A stretch of DNA of 25,351 nucleotides from the NCBI GenBank assembly GCA_038251625.1, contig JBBSBE010000048.1, forward strand, positions 1 to 25,351, in the 5' to 3' direction. Numbering within the stretch: the stretch's first letter is position 1; every line of letters starts with the position of its first letter. The position numbers and the translations under genes are program-made. Origin of the DNA: JBBQXK01 sp038251625. Its GTDB lineage: Bacteria; Pseudomonadota; Alphaproteobacteria; Rhodobacterales; Rhodobacteraceae. Below, piece after piece: positions 6,653 to 15,318 of this stretch. Below the pieces are notes generated by a model. The model made no database searches. It was not told where the DNA came from and saw nothing but the letters and a program-made list of their open reading frames with translations.

Positions 6653-7426
6653 TCAGGTCGGGATCGCCGCCAGATACCCTTCGAACGTCACATTCCCGGC
6701 AAACCGCCGCGCTGCGGTTTCGGCCGCAGGCGACCGGATCGTCCAGCACAGCACCGCAGCCCCCTCTGCCGCCAGTTCGGCCACGCGGGGGCTGCCAAGA
6801 TCGCGTGCTTCGTGCGAGATGAAGCTCGCGCCCGTGCGTCCGTAATCGGGGATCGCACGCAGGCGGTCGCAGGTGGCGGGCGGCAGTGGCGCCCAGTCAC
6901 CGGGATCAAAGGCCGAGGTTGTCAGCCCGCGCGCCAGACCCGGCGCAAGCTTTGCCATCTGCACAATCGAATGGGGGTTGAACGACATCACGGCGACCGG
7001 CCCGGCATATCCGGCCAGCGCCGCTGCCGTCACCGTCTCAAGGCGCCCGTCGGTCTTTTCCATTGCGTCGGACTGATCCTTGATCTCGATCAGCAAGGGC
7101 ACCGAACCGTGTATCAAGGCCAGCACCTCTGCCAGCGTCGGGATCGTCTCATCGCTGTCGCGCAGCGCGATTGTTGACAGATCCGCCGCCGTCCGCGCTG
7201 CCAGTGGCCCCTTCTCGGCGGTCAGCCGGTCCAGCGTTTCGTCATGGAACACCATCGCCACGCCGTCGGCGGAAAGCTGGAGGTCGATCTCGATCCCATA
7301 TCCCGCGGATACCGCCGCCCGGATCGCGCCGGGGCTGTTTTCAGGGCGCCGTGCGGCGCGGTCGTGCAGCGCGCGATGGGCAATGGGGGCTTGCAGAAAG
7401 GCCGGATGCAGGGAAACCCGGTTCAT
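6653..7426 (-). CDS. Glycerophosphodiester phosphodiesterase, cytosolic UgpQ-like
   Basis: A 257-residue TIM-barrel enzyme hydrolysing glycerophosphodiesters, from phospholipid breakdown, to glycerol 3-phosphate and the alcohol. Active-site features are IAHRAL with H17 and R18, PENS with E29, EIDLQLSADG with E46 and D48, VFHDETLDRLT with H61 and D62, and LLIEIKD with E114 and K116. AVMSFNPHS is the later conserved strand. There is no signal peptide, which points to the cytosolic form. Its ATG overlaps the TGA of the upstream RidA-like gene by four bases (ATGA), so the two are translationally coupled. Confidence 0.9.
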   Translation of the reverse strand: MNRVSLHPAFLQAPIAHRALHDRAARRPENSPGAIRAAVSAGYGIEIDLQLSADGVAMVFHDETLDRLTAEKGPLAARTAADLSTIALRDSDETIPTLAEVLALIHGSVPLLIEIKDQSDAMEKTDGRLETVTAAALAGYAGPVAVMSFNPHSIVQMAKLAPGLARGLTTSAFDPGDWAPLPPATCDRLRAIPDYGRTGASFISHEARDLGSPRVAELAAEGAAVLCWTIRSPAAETAARRFAGNVTFEGYLAAIPT

Positions 7427-7887
7427 GGACGGATCTCGAAAATCCCCTCGATCTCCACCGCCACCCCGAAGGGAAGCGAGGCCGCTGACACCGCAGATCG
7501 TGCGTGCCGTCCGGCATCGCCCAGCACGGCGACCATGAAATCCGACGCACCGTTGATGACCTTGGGCTGATCGGTGAAATCGGCGGTGGAGTTCACGAAA
7601 CCCACCAGCTTGACCACCCGCACCAGACGATCAAAGTCGCCACCGCAGGCCTTTTTCACCTGCGACAGCAGGCTGATCGCGCAGGCGCGCGCGGCCGCCG
7701 CGCCATCCACGATGCCAAGATCGGCGCCCAGTCTGCCCTTTATCATCCCGTCGGGCCCTTGCGAAATCTGGCCGGACACATGCACCAATGACCCCACCAC
7801 CACGAAAGGCACATAGTTGGCTGCCGGCGCAGGGGCGTCGGGCAAGGTCACGCCCAGGTCGGCAAGGCGGGTTTCAATGGGGTGCAT
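7423..7887 (-). CDS. RidA family protein (YjgF/YER057c/UK114)
   Basis: A 154-residue member of the Rid superfamily, whose best-known members deaminate reactive enamine/imine intermediates. The opening segment MHPIETRLADLGVTLPDAPAP and the VHVSGQ strand (35-40) suit a longer Rid subfamily, not canonical RidA. The hallmark arginine is R130 in GRHARSAVSAASLPFGVAVE (126-145), equivalent to the catalytic arginine of RidA, so imine hydrolysis is possible. It overlaps the GDPD start by four bases and begins 63 bases after the type I secretion adaptor stop, with no terminator seen between them. A longer shared transcript is therefore possible. Confidence 0.88.
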   Translation of the reverse strand: MHPIETRLADLGVTLPDAPAPAANYVPFVVVGSLVHVSGQISQGPDGMIKGRLGADLGIVDGAAAARACAISLLSQVKKACGGDFDRLVRVVKLVGFVNSTADFTDQPKVINGASDFMVAVLGDAGRHARSAVSAASLPFGVAVEIEGIFEIRP

Positions 7888-7950
7888 GGTGGCCTCCGGT
7901 TGGGATAGGGGGCAAGGCTAGCGACGGGCCATGACAGGCGCAAGTCACGC

Positions 7951-9249
7951 TCAGCTATCGCGGAAGGCGCGGTTGAAGTAATCGGTGAAGGGCTTCACGA
8001 AATAGGCCATCGGTGTGTGCGGCGCGGTCTGGATGAAGGCCTCGACCGGCATCCCCGGAACCAGTGTCACGGCGCCCAGCCGTTCGATCTCACCGGGGTC
8101 CAGGGTGATTTCGGCGCGGTAGAAATTGGCCTGCGTGCGCGGATCGACCAGCGCGTCGGCCGAAACCGTGGCGATGGTGCCCTTCAGCTGCGGTGTCGTG
8201 CGGGATGAGAAGGCGGGGAAGGTCAGCATCACGGGCTGGCCCGCACGCACCTCGTCGATATGGATCGGGGTGACCTGCGCCGCGATGACCAGCGGGCGAT
8301 CCTGCGGGATGATGTAACACACGGGATCGGCCGGCCGCAGCACCGCGCGCGGCGTGGTGACCTGCAGGCCCAGCACGATGCCCGAAACGGGCGCGACGAT
8401 ATCGAGCCGCGCGATACGTTCGACCAGTGCGCGACGCCGCTCGACCAGTTGCAATTCCTGTGCGCCCACGTCGCGCAACTGCGTGCCTGCCTCTTCACGG
8501 CGGGCTGCCGCCAGTCGCAGCACCTCCAACTCGATCTCGGTGATCCGCCCTTCGCTGCTGGCGCGGCTCGCGATCAATTCGCCGACTTGCCCCATCAATC
8601 GCGCTTCTTCGCGCTGCAGCGACAAAAGCCGCGAGGATTCGGCCAGCCCCTTGTCCAGAAGGCCCTTCACGGTGGCCAGTTCCTGCTGGATCAGGGCAAG
8701 TTGGCTTTGCAGGGCGACGGTCTGCGCGTCGATCCCTTCGATCTGGCTTTTCGTCTGGTCGGCGCGGCGGCCAAGCTGTTCGGTTTCTCGCGCCACCGTC
8801 GTGAGCCGCGCCTCGAAAAGGCGCACCTGACCGTCCATCATCTCTGCCGCATCGGTGTTTGTCGCGGCAACCTCGGTCAGTTCGGAGCGGAAGACGAGCT
8901 TTTCGGCATCGTCCCGCTCGGCCTCCAGCCGCCCGCGCCGGGCAAGCGCCTCGTAAAGCTGGCTTTCCACAATCGCCAGTTCCGACTGAATAAGCGTGCC
9001 GTCGAGCCGCATCAGAATTTCACCAGCCTTTACCCGTGCGCCTTCGCTGACACGGATCTCTGCCACCACGCCGCCGTCGGGATGCTGCACAACCTGCCGG
9101 TGTTGCTCGACCTCGATCTGCCCCGGAGCGATGACCGCACCCGAAAGCGTGGTGCCAAAGCTCCATCCGCCAAAGCCGCCGACCAACACCACCAACATGC
9201 CAAAGCCCAGGATCAACGATCCGCGCGCCGAGAAGGCCTCTTTGCTCAT
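7951..9249 (-). CDS. HlyD-family periplasmic adaptor subunit of a type I secretion system
   Basis: A 432-residue membrane fusion protein that would bridge the inner-membrane ABC exporter and an outer-membrane TolC-type channel. It has a short cytoplasmic N-terminus, one transmembrane helix (about 11-32), and the half-lipoyl segment VVQHPDGGVVAEIRVSEGAR (53-72). A long coiled coil (about 88-290) follows, then the second lipoyl half APVSGIVLGLQVTTPRAVL and a C-terminal beta barrel ending near PGMPVEAFI. The overall plan matches PrtE/PrsE-like adaptors. The ATG at 9249 overlaps the TGA of the ABC gene by four bases, so the two are translationally coupled. The open frame further upstream is inside the ABC gene and was not used. 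Confidence 0.92.
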   Translation of the reverse strand: MSKEAFSARGSLILGFGMLVVLVGGFGGWSFGTTLSGAVIAPGQIEVEQHRQVVQHPDGGVVAEIRVSEGARVKAGEILMRLDGTLIQSELAIVESQLYEALARRGRLEAERDDAEKLVFRSELTEVAATNTDAAEMMDGQVRLFEARLTTVARETEQLGRRADQTKSQIEGIDAQTVALQSQLALIQQELATVKGLLDKGLAESSRLLSLQREEARLMGQVGELIASRASSEGRITEIELEVLRLAAARREEAGTQLRDVGAQELQLVERRRALVERIARLDIVAPVSGIVLGLQVTTPRAVLRPADPVCYIIPQDRPLVIAAQVTPIHIDEVRAGQPVMLTFPAFSSRTTPQLKGTIATVSADALVDPRTQANFYRAEITLDPGEIERLGAVTLVPGMPVEAFIQTAPHTPMAYFVKPFTDYFNRAFRDS

Positions 9250-10982
9250 GTCATACCTCCCGGTCCGGCGGATCGCACGATCTCGGTCGCGTTGCGCACC
9301 GTTTCGCGCAGTACCTGATCGCGTGGGCCGAAGGCTGCGCGCATGCCATCCTGCATCACCAGCAAAAGATCGCATTCCTGGATCGCTGCCGGTCGGTGCG
9401 CCATGATCAGCACCGATCGCCCCTCAGCCTTCATCGACCGGATCGCGGCATTCAGCGCGGTGGAACCATCGTTGTCGAGGTTCGAGTTCGGCTCGTCCAG
9501 GATCAGAAGAACCGGATCGCCGTAAAGCGCTCGCGCAAGGCCGATACGTTGGATCTGACCGCCCGACAGCCGCCCGCCTAGGCCCGAAACCCGCGTGTCA
9601 TACCCCTGCGGCAGGCGCAGGATCATCTCGTGCGCTGCGGCTGCCATCGCGGCTGCCACCACCTTTTCGGCATCCGGCTCTGGCGCGAGGCGGGCGATAT
9701 TGTCGGCGATGGTCCCATCGAACAGCGTCACCCGCTGCGGCAGATAACCGATCAGTGCGCCCAGACGGTCGGGGTCGTACTGGTCGAGTGTCGCGCCATC
9801 CAGCCGGATTTTTCCCGCTGCCGGGCGCCAAACCCCCGTCAGCGCGCGTGCGAGCGAGGATTTGCCCGATCCCGAGGGCCCCACGATCCCCAGCGCCTGC
9901 CCGGCCTCCAGCCGGAAACTGACGCCCCGCACCACCGCCAGACTTTCGCCCGGCGGCACGATGCTCAGGGTCTGGACGTCCAGCACGGCGGCGGGGCGTG
10001 GCAGCGCGGTGCGCGGCGGGGCTTCGCGTTCCACACTCAGCAGCGTGGCAAGCCGATCCCATCCTTGCTGGGCCACCTGCACCACCGCCCATTGCCCGAT
10101 GGCGCTTTCAATCGGCGCCAGCGCACGTCCTAGCAGGATCGAACCTGCGATCATCGCGCCTCCGGTCAACTCGCCTTGAAGCACCAGCCACGCGCCAAGT
10201 CCCAGCACCACCGATTGCAGGAACAGCCGGAAGGTGCGCGTCAGCACCGAAAATCCGCCCGAAACATCTGCCGCCGTCGTGGATCGCACCAAGGCCTCGT
10301 TGCGGGCGCGGCTCCAGCGGGTAAAGGCAGCGCCACCCATTCCCAGCGCCTGCACCGTTTCCGCCTCGGCCTTCAGCCCTTCGGCAAAGCGGTCGGCCTC
10401 GGCAGCCGCCAGCGTGGCGCGCTTGCGGGGTTCCTGCGATGCGCGCTGGTTCCAGAGCGTCACCCCCACAAGGATCACGCCCCCCGTCACGGCAAGCCAC
10501 CCCATCAGAGGATGCAGAATGAAGATCGCCGCCAGAAACATCGGCGTCCAGGGAATGTCGAAGATCGCGATCAGCACGGGCGAAGCGATAAGCCGCTGCA
10601 CGGCCTCAAGGTCACGCTGCGCCAGCGCGGCTAGGGGATCGTTGGGCAGCAGGGTCGACCGCGCCACCGCTGCGGCAAAGACCCGCCGGTCCAGCCCGTC
10701 CTGAAACCGCGCGGCAATGCGCGACATGATGCGGGATCGGGCATGATCGAGCACGCCCATCGACAAGAACAGGAACGTAGCCAGCAGCGACAGCGCGATC
10801 AGCGTTTCCTCCGACCGGCTGCCCAGCACGCGGTCATAGACCTGCAGCATGTAAAGTGGCCCCGTCAGCATCAGAAGGTTCACGAAGACTGAAAAGATCC
10901 CCACAGCAGCGAACAGACCCCGCGCCGCGTTGCGCGCGGCGCGCAATTCGGCCAGGCCACGGCTACGGTCAATTCCCTGCAT
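9246..10982 (-). CDS. Type I secretion system permease/ATPase (PrtD/PrsD-like ABC exporter)
   Basis: A 578-residue half-transporter fusing a membrane domain to an ABC ATPase, the energy source of a type I secretion system. Membrane helices lie at about 23-48, 60-80, 135-155, 160-178 and 250-270; FVNLLMLTGPLYMLQVYDRV (33-52) is typical of the PrtD group. There is no N-terminal C39 peptidase domain, so substrates are probably RTX-type proteins with uncleaved C-terminal signals. ATPase motifs are Walker A GPSGSGKS (368-375), Q-loop Q416, signature LSGGQ (472-476), Walker B LLILDEP (492-498) and H-loop H529. It is followed directly by its adaptor. No RTX substrate or TolC-like gene is in the window. 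Confidence 0.93.
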   Translation of the reverse strand: MQGIDRSRGLAELRAARNAARGLFAAVGIFSVFVNLLMLTGPLYMLQVYDRVLGSRSEETLIALSLLATFLFLSMGVLDHARSRIMSRIAARFQDGLDRRVFAAAVARSTLLPNDPLAALAQRDLEAVQRLIASPVLIAIFDIPWTPMFLAAIFILHPLMGWLAVTGGVILVGVTLWNQRASQEPRKRATLAAAEADRFAEGLKAEAETVQALGMGGAAFTRWSRARNEALVRSTTAADVSGGFSVLTRTFRLFLQSVVLGLGAWLVLQGELTGGAMIAGSILLGRALAPIESAIGQWAVVQVAQQGWDRLATLLSVEREAPPRTALPRPAAVLDVQTLSIVPPGESLAVVRGVSFRLEAGQALGIVGPSGSGKSSLARALTGVWRPAAGKIRLDGATLDQYDPDRLGALIGYLPQRVTLFDGTIADNIARLAPEPDAEKVVAAAMAAAAHEMILRLPQGYDTRVSGLGGRLSGGQIQRIGLARALYGDPVLLILDEPNSNLDNDGSTALNAAIRSMKAEGRSVLIMAHRPAAIQECDLLLVMQDGMRAAFGPRDQVLRETVRNATEIVRSAGPGGMT

Positions 10983-11159
10983 TCCCTGCTGCCCTTTCCT
11001 CTTCGCGCACTTCCGGGTGCGACTCTTCGCCTATTTGTTGCCGTGACCGGCCTTGTCGTTGCCTCTGGCGCCCATGGTGCGTAAGCCCGTGCCGCATGGG
11101 TTGCAAAACGCGGTGAGACACTAGCTTAATCTGAACGGAATGTGGTGGACATACGATTG

Positions 11160-11894
11160 ATGGCTGGCAAAGATTTGTTCTTTTCATGTGTTGCAGCGCT
11201 TGCAATGGCGCTGGCCGGATGCGCGGCGCCGCCACCGCCGTCGCAGCCCTACGACCCGGACGAAGTGAACAACCGACAGCGGCACGAATTCAACAAGGCC
11301 CTTGATCGCAGCATCGTGCAGCCCCTTTCGGGTGCGATCGGCGGCAAGGGTACGGGCGCCATTGGCCGCGGTGTGGCCAATTTCTCTGACAATCTGGATG
11401 TGCCCGGCGACGTGGTGAACAACATCCTTCAGCTTCGCCTCGGACGGGCGGCAGAAAACACGCTGCGCTTTGTGATCAATACCACCATCGGCCTTGGCGG
11501 CGTGCTCGACCCGGCCAAAGAGATCGGCCTTGGCGGAAAGACCACCGATTTTGGCGAAACGCTGCATGTCTGGGGTGTGCCCGAGGGCGCCTATCAGGAA
11601 CTGCCCTTCATTGGCCCCTCGACCGACCGCGATACCGTGGGCAAGGCGGTGGATGTGGCGTTGAACCCGCTGCGCTTCGTGCTGCCTGCGCGCGCGGCCT
11701 GGGTGCCCACCGTGGCGTCAGTCGGTTCAAGATTGGGTGATAGGGCGCGGTTTTCCGGCACGGTCGACAGTATCCTGTACGATAGCGCCGACAGTTATGC
11801 CCAGACCCGGCTTCTGTACCTGCAGAACCGCCGGTTCGAACTTGGCCAGACCGTCAGCGATGATGACTTTTTCGATCCCTACGCAGAGGAATGA
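11160..11894 (+). CDS. mlaA: MlaA family lipoprotein (VacJ)
   Basis: Outer-membrane lipoprotein that removes misplaced phospholipids from the outer leaflet and passes them to the periplasmic carrier MlaC. The 244-residue protein starts with a lipoprotein signal ending in the lipobox LAGC, with C21 as the lipidated residue. VacJ signatures include DPDEVNNRQRHEFNKALDR (38-56), the VNNILQLRLGRAAENTLRFV segment and the DFGETLHVWGVPEG motif followed by LPFIGPSTDRDTVG. ATG 11160 is chosen because it gives a normal short n-region, but GTG codons at 11142 and 11145 are also possible and no start has a strong ribosome-binding site. mlaC overlaps or abuts its stop. Confidence 0.93.
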   Translation: MAGKDLFFSCVAALAMALAGCAAPPPPSQPYDPDEVNNRQRHEFNKALDRSIVQPLSGAIGGKGTGAIGRGVANFSDNLDVPGDVVNNILQLRLGRAAENTLRFVINTTIGLGGVLDPAKEIGLGGKTTDFGETLHVWGVPEGAYQELPFIGPSTDRDTVGKAVDVALNPLRFVLPARAAWVPTVASVGSRLGDRARFSGTVDSILYDSADSYAQTRLLYLQNRRFELGQTVSDDDFFDPYAEE

Positions 11895-11896
11895 CG

Positions 11897-12505
11897 ATGA
11901 CCCGAGCCCCCCTTTCGCTTCTGTCGCGGCGCAGCGTCCTTCTGTCGGTGGGTGGCGCGTTGGCTGTGGCGGCATTGCCCGCGTCTGCGCTGACGGTGGA
12001 AAGCGCGCGCGCACTGATCGACAAGGCCATCGGCGAGGTCAACACCTCCATCAACTCGGGCAAGTCCGAGCAGGCGATGTTCGGCGATTTCGAGCGGATC
12101 TTCAGCCGCTATGCGGACGTGCCCACCATCGCCCGCTCGGCCCTCGGCCCCGCCGCGCGATCGACCAGCGCATCCGACATGAAGGCCTTCACCCGCGCAT
12201 TCCAGAGCTATATCAGCCGCAAATACGGTCGCCGCTTCCGCGAATTCATCGGTGGACGGATCGAGGTGACGGGCGCAAAGCCGATCAAGACCTATTACGA
12301 GGTGATCTCGGTCGCTTTTCTGCGTGGTGAAAGCCCGTTTGACGTGCGCTGGCACGTCAGCGAGCGGGGCGGGAAGCAGCTTTTCTTCAATATCATCATC
12401 GAAGGCGTGAACATGCTTGCCTCTGAACGTGCCGAGGTGGGTGCGCTTCTGGATCGCCGCCGCGGCAACGTCGCGGCGTTGACGGCGGATCTGAACGGCA
12501 TCTGA
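11897..12505 (+). CDS. mlaC: MlaC/Ttg2D-type periplasmic phospholipid-binding protein
   Basis: Periplasmic shuttle that carries phospholipid between the MlaA complex and the inner-membrane MlaFEDB transporter. The 202-residue protein carries an N-terminal export signal with twin arginines, SRRSVLL, followed by a hydrophobic stretch and cleavage after PASA, so Tat export is plausible. The Ttg2D-type core includes SARALIDKAIGEV, FGDFERIFSRYADVPTIARS and the FTRAFQSYISRKYGRRFREF helix, then NIIIEGVNMLASERAEV near the C-terminus. The AGAGGA ribosome-binding site at 11885-11890 is spaced six bases from ATG 11897 but touches an ATG at 11891 that overlaps the mlaA stop, so 11897 is preferred. mlaFED is not present here. 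Confidence 0.9.
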   Translation: MTRAPLSLLSRRSVLLSVGGALAVAALPASALTVESARALIDKAIGEVNTSINSGKSEQAMFGDFERIFSRYADVPTIARSALGPAARSTSASDMKAFTRAFQSYISRKYGRRFREFIGGRIEVTGAKPIKTYYEVISVAFLRGESPFDVRWHVSERGGKQLFFNIIIEGVNMLASERAEVGALLDRRRGNVAALTADLNGI

Positions 12506-12509
12506 GCCG

Positions 12510-14672
12510 TCAGTTTCCGCCGAACACGCCCAGCACCTCTCGCAGCACGCGTTCGGCCACATCGGGCTCGCGCGGTGTCACGTCCACCGGCTGGGGGCGG
12601 GCGTCACCTGCGGTGTTGTCAAACTGCGGCGGCTGGCGCGGCGTGGGCACCTCCATCGGCAGGGGATGCGCGGGAATGCCCTCATGCACCCGCACCATCA
12701 CCTCTTTCCAGATCTCGGCAGGCAAACCGCCGCCCGTGACCCCCGCCAGCGGCGTGTTGTCGTCATATCCCATCCAGACGCCTGCCACGTAATCGGCGGT
12801 GAAGCCCACGAACCACGCATCCCGTGCGGCCTGCGTAGTACCTGTCTTGCCCGCAGCCTCGCGCCCCGGCAGACGTGCGCGGGTGCCTGTGCCCGAAGTC
12901 AGAACCTCCGACATCATGTAGGTCAGCAGCCGCGCGGCGCGTTCGCTGATCACACGCTCTCCAATGCCGCCACCCTGGCCGAACAGCGGCTCGCTTTCCC
13001 CCCTCAGGCTCAGCGAGACAAGGCCGTAGGGCCGGACGGACGATCCGCCGTTCAGGATGCCCGCATAGGCCCCGGTCATTTCCAGAAGCGAGCTTTCCGA
13101 GGCCCCCAGCGCCAGCGCAGGCCCCGCCGCCAGATCGCTGGCAATCCCGAACTCGGAGGCAACCTTGCGCACCGCATCGCGGCCCACGGCTTCGGATACC
13201 TTCACCGCCGGGATGTTCAACGATTTCTTCAGCGCCGTCGTCAGCGTCACCACGCCCTGATAATCATTGGTGTAATTCTTCGGTGACCAGGGGCCGGAGC
13301 CGGGGATGTTCAGCGTCAGCGGCGCATCCTCGACGAAATCGGCCGGGCTGTAGCCAAGATCAAGCGCCGCCGCATAGACGAAGGGCTTGAAGGACGATCC
13401 CGTCTGCCGCTTGGCCATGGTCGCGCGGTTGAATTCGCCTGCCGATTGGGTGTTTCGCCCGCCCACCATCGCGCGCACCGCGCCATCGGCAGACATCACC
13501 ACAATGGCCGCCTGCGCCTTCGATCCGTCACGCACCTTGGTGGCAAAGATATCCGCCAGCGCGCTTTCCGCCGCGCGCTGCAGGCGCGGATCGAAGGTGG
13601 TGCGCATGATCACGTCTTCCGTCGTGGTCTTCGACAGGAAATCGGGCGCAGTCTCCATCACCCAGTCGGCAAAGAAATTGCCCGCCTTGGCCTCGGCGGC
13701 GGCAGAAAGGCTGGCGGGATAGGCGCGTGCCTCGGCGGCGTCGGCGGCCGTGATAAAGCCCTGATCGGCCATCAGCCCGATCACCACCGAGGCGCGGTCG
13801 CGCGCACGCTGCAGGTTCCCGGTGGGCGAATAGTAGGATGGGGCTGGCAGAAGACCGGCCAGCATTGCGCCTTCGGCAGCATCCAGCGCCTTGGCCGATT
13901 TGCCGAAATACCGCTGGGCTGCGGCCTCGAACCCACGCGCGCCTGCCCCCAGATACGCGCGGTTCAGATAGATCGACAGAATCTCGGCCTTGGAATACTT
14001 GACCTCCAGCGCAAAGGCGTAGGGCATTTCCTTCAACTTGCGCCACACCGACCCGCGCCGACAGTCGGTCTCGTAGGCGGCCTCCGATTTCCATTGCTTG
14101 GTGTCATACGGGATCCCGAGGCAAAGCAGTTTGGCCACCTGCTGCGTGATGGTCGAACCGCCGTTGCCCTCCAGCGGCCCGCGTCCGGCGCGCAGGTTGA
14201 TCGCGACCGCCGAGGCGATCCCGCGCGGACTGATCCCGAAGTGCCGGTAAAACCGCTTGTCCTCCGACGCGACCACCGCGTTGCGCAGGAAGGGCGAAAC
14301 GGTTGTGCTGTCGATGTGCCCGCCGAAGGTTTCACCGCGCCAGGCAAAAACCTCGCCATCACGGTCCACCAATGTGACAGACCCGCGCGCGCGCCCATCC
14401 AGAAGATCGGCCAGCGGCGGCAACTGAACATAGAAGTACCAGGTCGCGCAGGCCAGTATAAGCGCAACCACCAGGCCCGCGCGCCACGCCGCACCCCAGA
14501 CCAACCGCCACAGAAGACGCACGATCCCTGCGAAAAAGCCAAGAATGCCGCCGCGTGGCGGTTTGCGTCTTGGCGCCCGGCGCCGCGCAGGCGCTGCTTT
14601 CTTGGCGGGTGCCTTCGATGCGTAGCGCCGTTCCGCCACCAGTGGGCCGCGGCCCTTGCCCGATTTCGCCAT
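12510..14672 (-). CDS. Class A penicillin-binding protein (PBP1A family, transglycosylase/transpeptidase)
   Basis: Bifunctional peptidoglycan synthase anchored in the inner membrane. The 720-residue form from ATG 14672 starts MAKSGKGRG and has a long Lys/Arg/Ala-rich cytoplasmic tail (1-41) and one membrane helix (about 62-84). The GT51 domain shows VASEDKRFYRHFG with catalytic E137, GGSTITQQVAK (171-181) and RKLKEMPYA..LE. The transpeptidase domain shows SSFK (S426, K429), SLN (484-486) and KTGT (609-612). A further in-frame ATG at 14774 would add 34 basic residues and cannot be excluded. A segment between GT51 motifs (about 182-208) holds C184 and C204. The gene is convergent with mlaC, its stop lying five bases from that of mlaC. 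Confidence 0.92.
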   Translation of the reverse strand: MAKSGKGRGPLVAERRYASKAPAKKAAPARRRAPRRKPPRGGILGFFAGIVRLLWRLVWGAAWRAGLVVALILACATWYFYVQLPPLADLLDGRARGSVTLVDRDGEVFAWRGETFGGHIDSTTVSPFLRNAVVASEDKRFYRHFGISPRGIASAVAINLRAGRGPLEGNGGSTITQQVAKLLCLGIPYDTKQWKSEAAYETDCRRGSVWRKLKEMPYAFALEVKYSKAEILSIYLNRAYLGAGARGFEAAAQRYFGKSAKALDAAEGAMLAGLLPAPSYYSPTGNLQRARDRASVVIGLMADQGFITAADAAEARAYPASLSAAAEAKAGNFFADWVMETAPDFLSKTTTEDVIMRTTFDPRLQRAAESALADIFATKVRDGSKAQAAIVVMSADGAVRAMVGGRNTQSAGEFNRATMAKRQTGSSFKPFVYAAALDLGYSPADFVEDAPLTLNIPGSGPWSPKNYTNDYQGVVTLTTALKKSLNIPAVKVSEAVGRDAVRKVASEFGIASDLAAGPALALGASESSLLEMTGAYAGILNGGSSVRPYGLVSLSLRGESEPLFGQGGGIGERVISERAARLLTYMMSEVLTSGTGTRARLPGREAAGKTGTTQAARDAWFVGFTADYVAGVWMGYDDNTPLAGVTGGGLPAEIWKEVMVRVHEGIPAHPLPMEVPTPRQPPQFDNTAGDARPQPVDVTPREPDVAERVLREVLGVFGGN

Positions 14673-14774
14673 GCCTGCCGCCCGTATCGCCCTGCGCTTT
14701 CGATGCGCTCTTTTCCGGCGCCACAATAGCCCGGCTCGCCCGGGAAGGGAAACCGGATCGCGCGCGATTCGCAT

Positions 14775-14951
14775 GATGGGTTTGCCTAATAATTAATCTA
14801 AGTGCCAAAAAAGTATAAAAAGCGGGCATATTCGATCCCCACGCGTGGCGGAAAGCTGCGCAGTTCCTTGAGGCCCCCGACCGGCCACCGCTTCATGCGG
14901 GCTTCAAGGTTCCGTGAAGGGGCCGCCTGCCACTTGGGGAAGGGGATCACC
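14775..14951. promoter_or_regulatory. Divergent promoter region between the PBP gene and glnK
   Basis: The first 50 bases (about 14781-14830) are AT-rich in otherwise GC-rich DNA and should hold promoter elements. TATAAA at 14814-14819 is a possible -10 box for glnK, but I find no good -35 partner. On the other strand TTGGCA could serve the PBP gene. I looked for a sigma-54 element (TGGCAC-N5-TTGC) because glnK-amtB is often NtrC-controlled and found no match with the correct GG-N10-GC spacing. A small inverted repeat CTTCA/TGAAG lies at 14902-14919. Confidence 0.35.
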
Positions 14952-15290
14952 GTGAAACTCATCATCGCAGCGATCAAGCCGTTCAAACTCGAGGAGGTCC
15001 GCGAAGCGCTGACCGCCATCGGGGTACGCGGCATGATGGTGACTGAAATCAAAGGCTTCGGCTCTCAGTCCGGCCACACGGAAATCTACCGTGGTGCCGA
15101 ATATGCCGTCAATTTCGTGCCGAAGGTCCGGCTTGAAATCGTGGTCGCCGACAGCCTGGCCGACACCGTGGTCGAGACCATCGCCAAGACGGCAAAGACC
15201 GACAAGATCGGCGACGGCAAGATTTTCGTGCTGGACGTGCAGCATGCGGTGCGCGTGCGCACCGGCGAACTCAACGATGACGCGCTCTGA
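14952..15290 (+). CDS. glnK: Nitrogen regulatory protein PII (GlnK)
   Basis: Trimeric PII signal protein that senses 2-oxoglutarate, ATP/ADP and glutamine status and plugs the AmtB channel when nitrogen is ample. The GTG start at 14952 has GAAGGGG in front and gives exactly 112 residues, the standard PII length. The protein begins KLIIAAIKPFKLEEVREAL, has the T-loop HTEIYRGAEYAVNFVPKV (42-59) with Y51, the uridylylation site, in place, the B-loop TDKIGDGKIFV with the nucleotide-binding GDG, and the VRVRTGE C-loop. It is followed 28 bases later by amtB, the classic glnK-amtB pair, hence GlnK rather than GlnB. Confidence 0.96.
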   Translation: MKLIIAAIKPFKLEEVREALTAIGVRGMMVTEIKGFGSQSGHTEIYRGAEYAVNFVPKVRLEIVVADSLADTVVETIAKTAKTDKIGDGKIFVLDVQHAVRVRTGELNDDAL

Positions 15291-15318
15291 CGCGCACGGG
15301 CAAGGGGATCTCTGAACC

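Noticed and set aside
12666..14729. Long plus-strand open frames opposite the penicillin-binding protein gene
   Set aside because: Shadow frames with no recognisable motifs; the minus strand has all GT51 and transpeptidase motifs.
14820..14951. Possible sigma-54 promoter for glnK (TGGCGG...TGCGCA near 14846)
   Set aside because: The GG to GC distance is nine rather than ten bases and the -24 box is poor.
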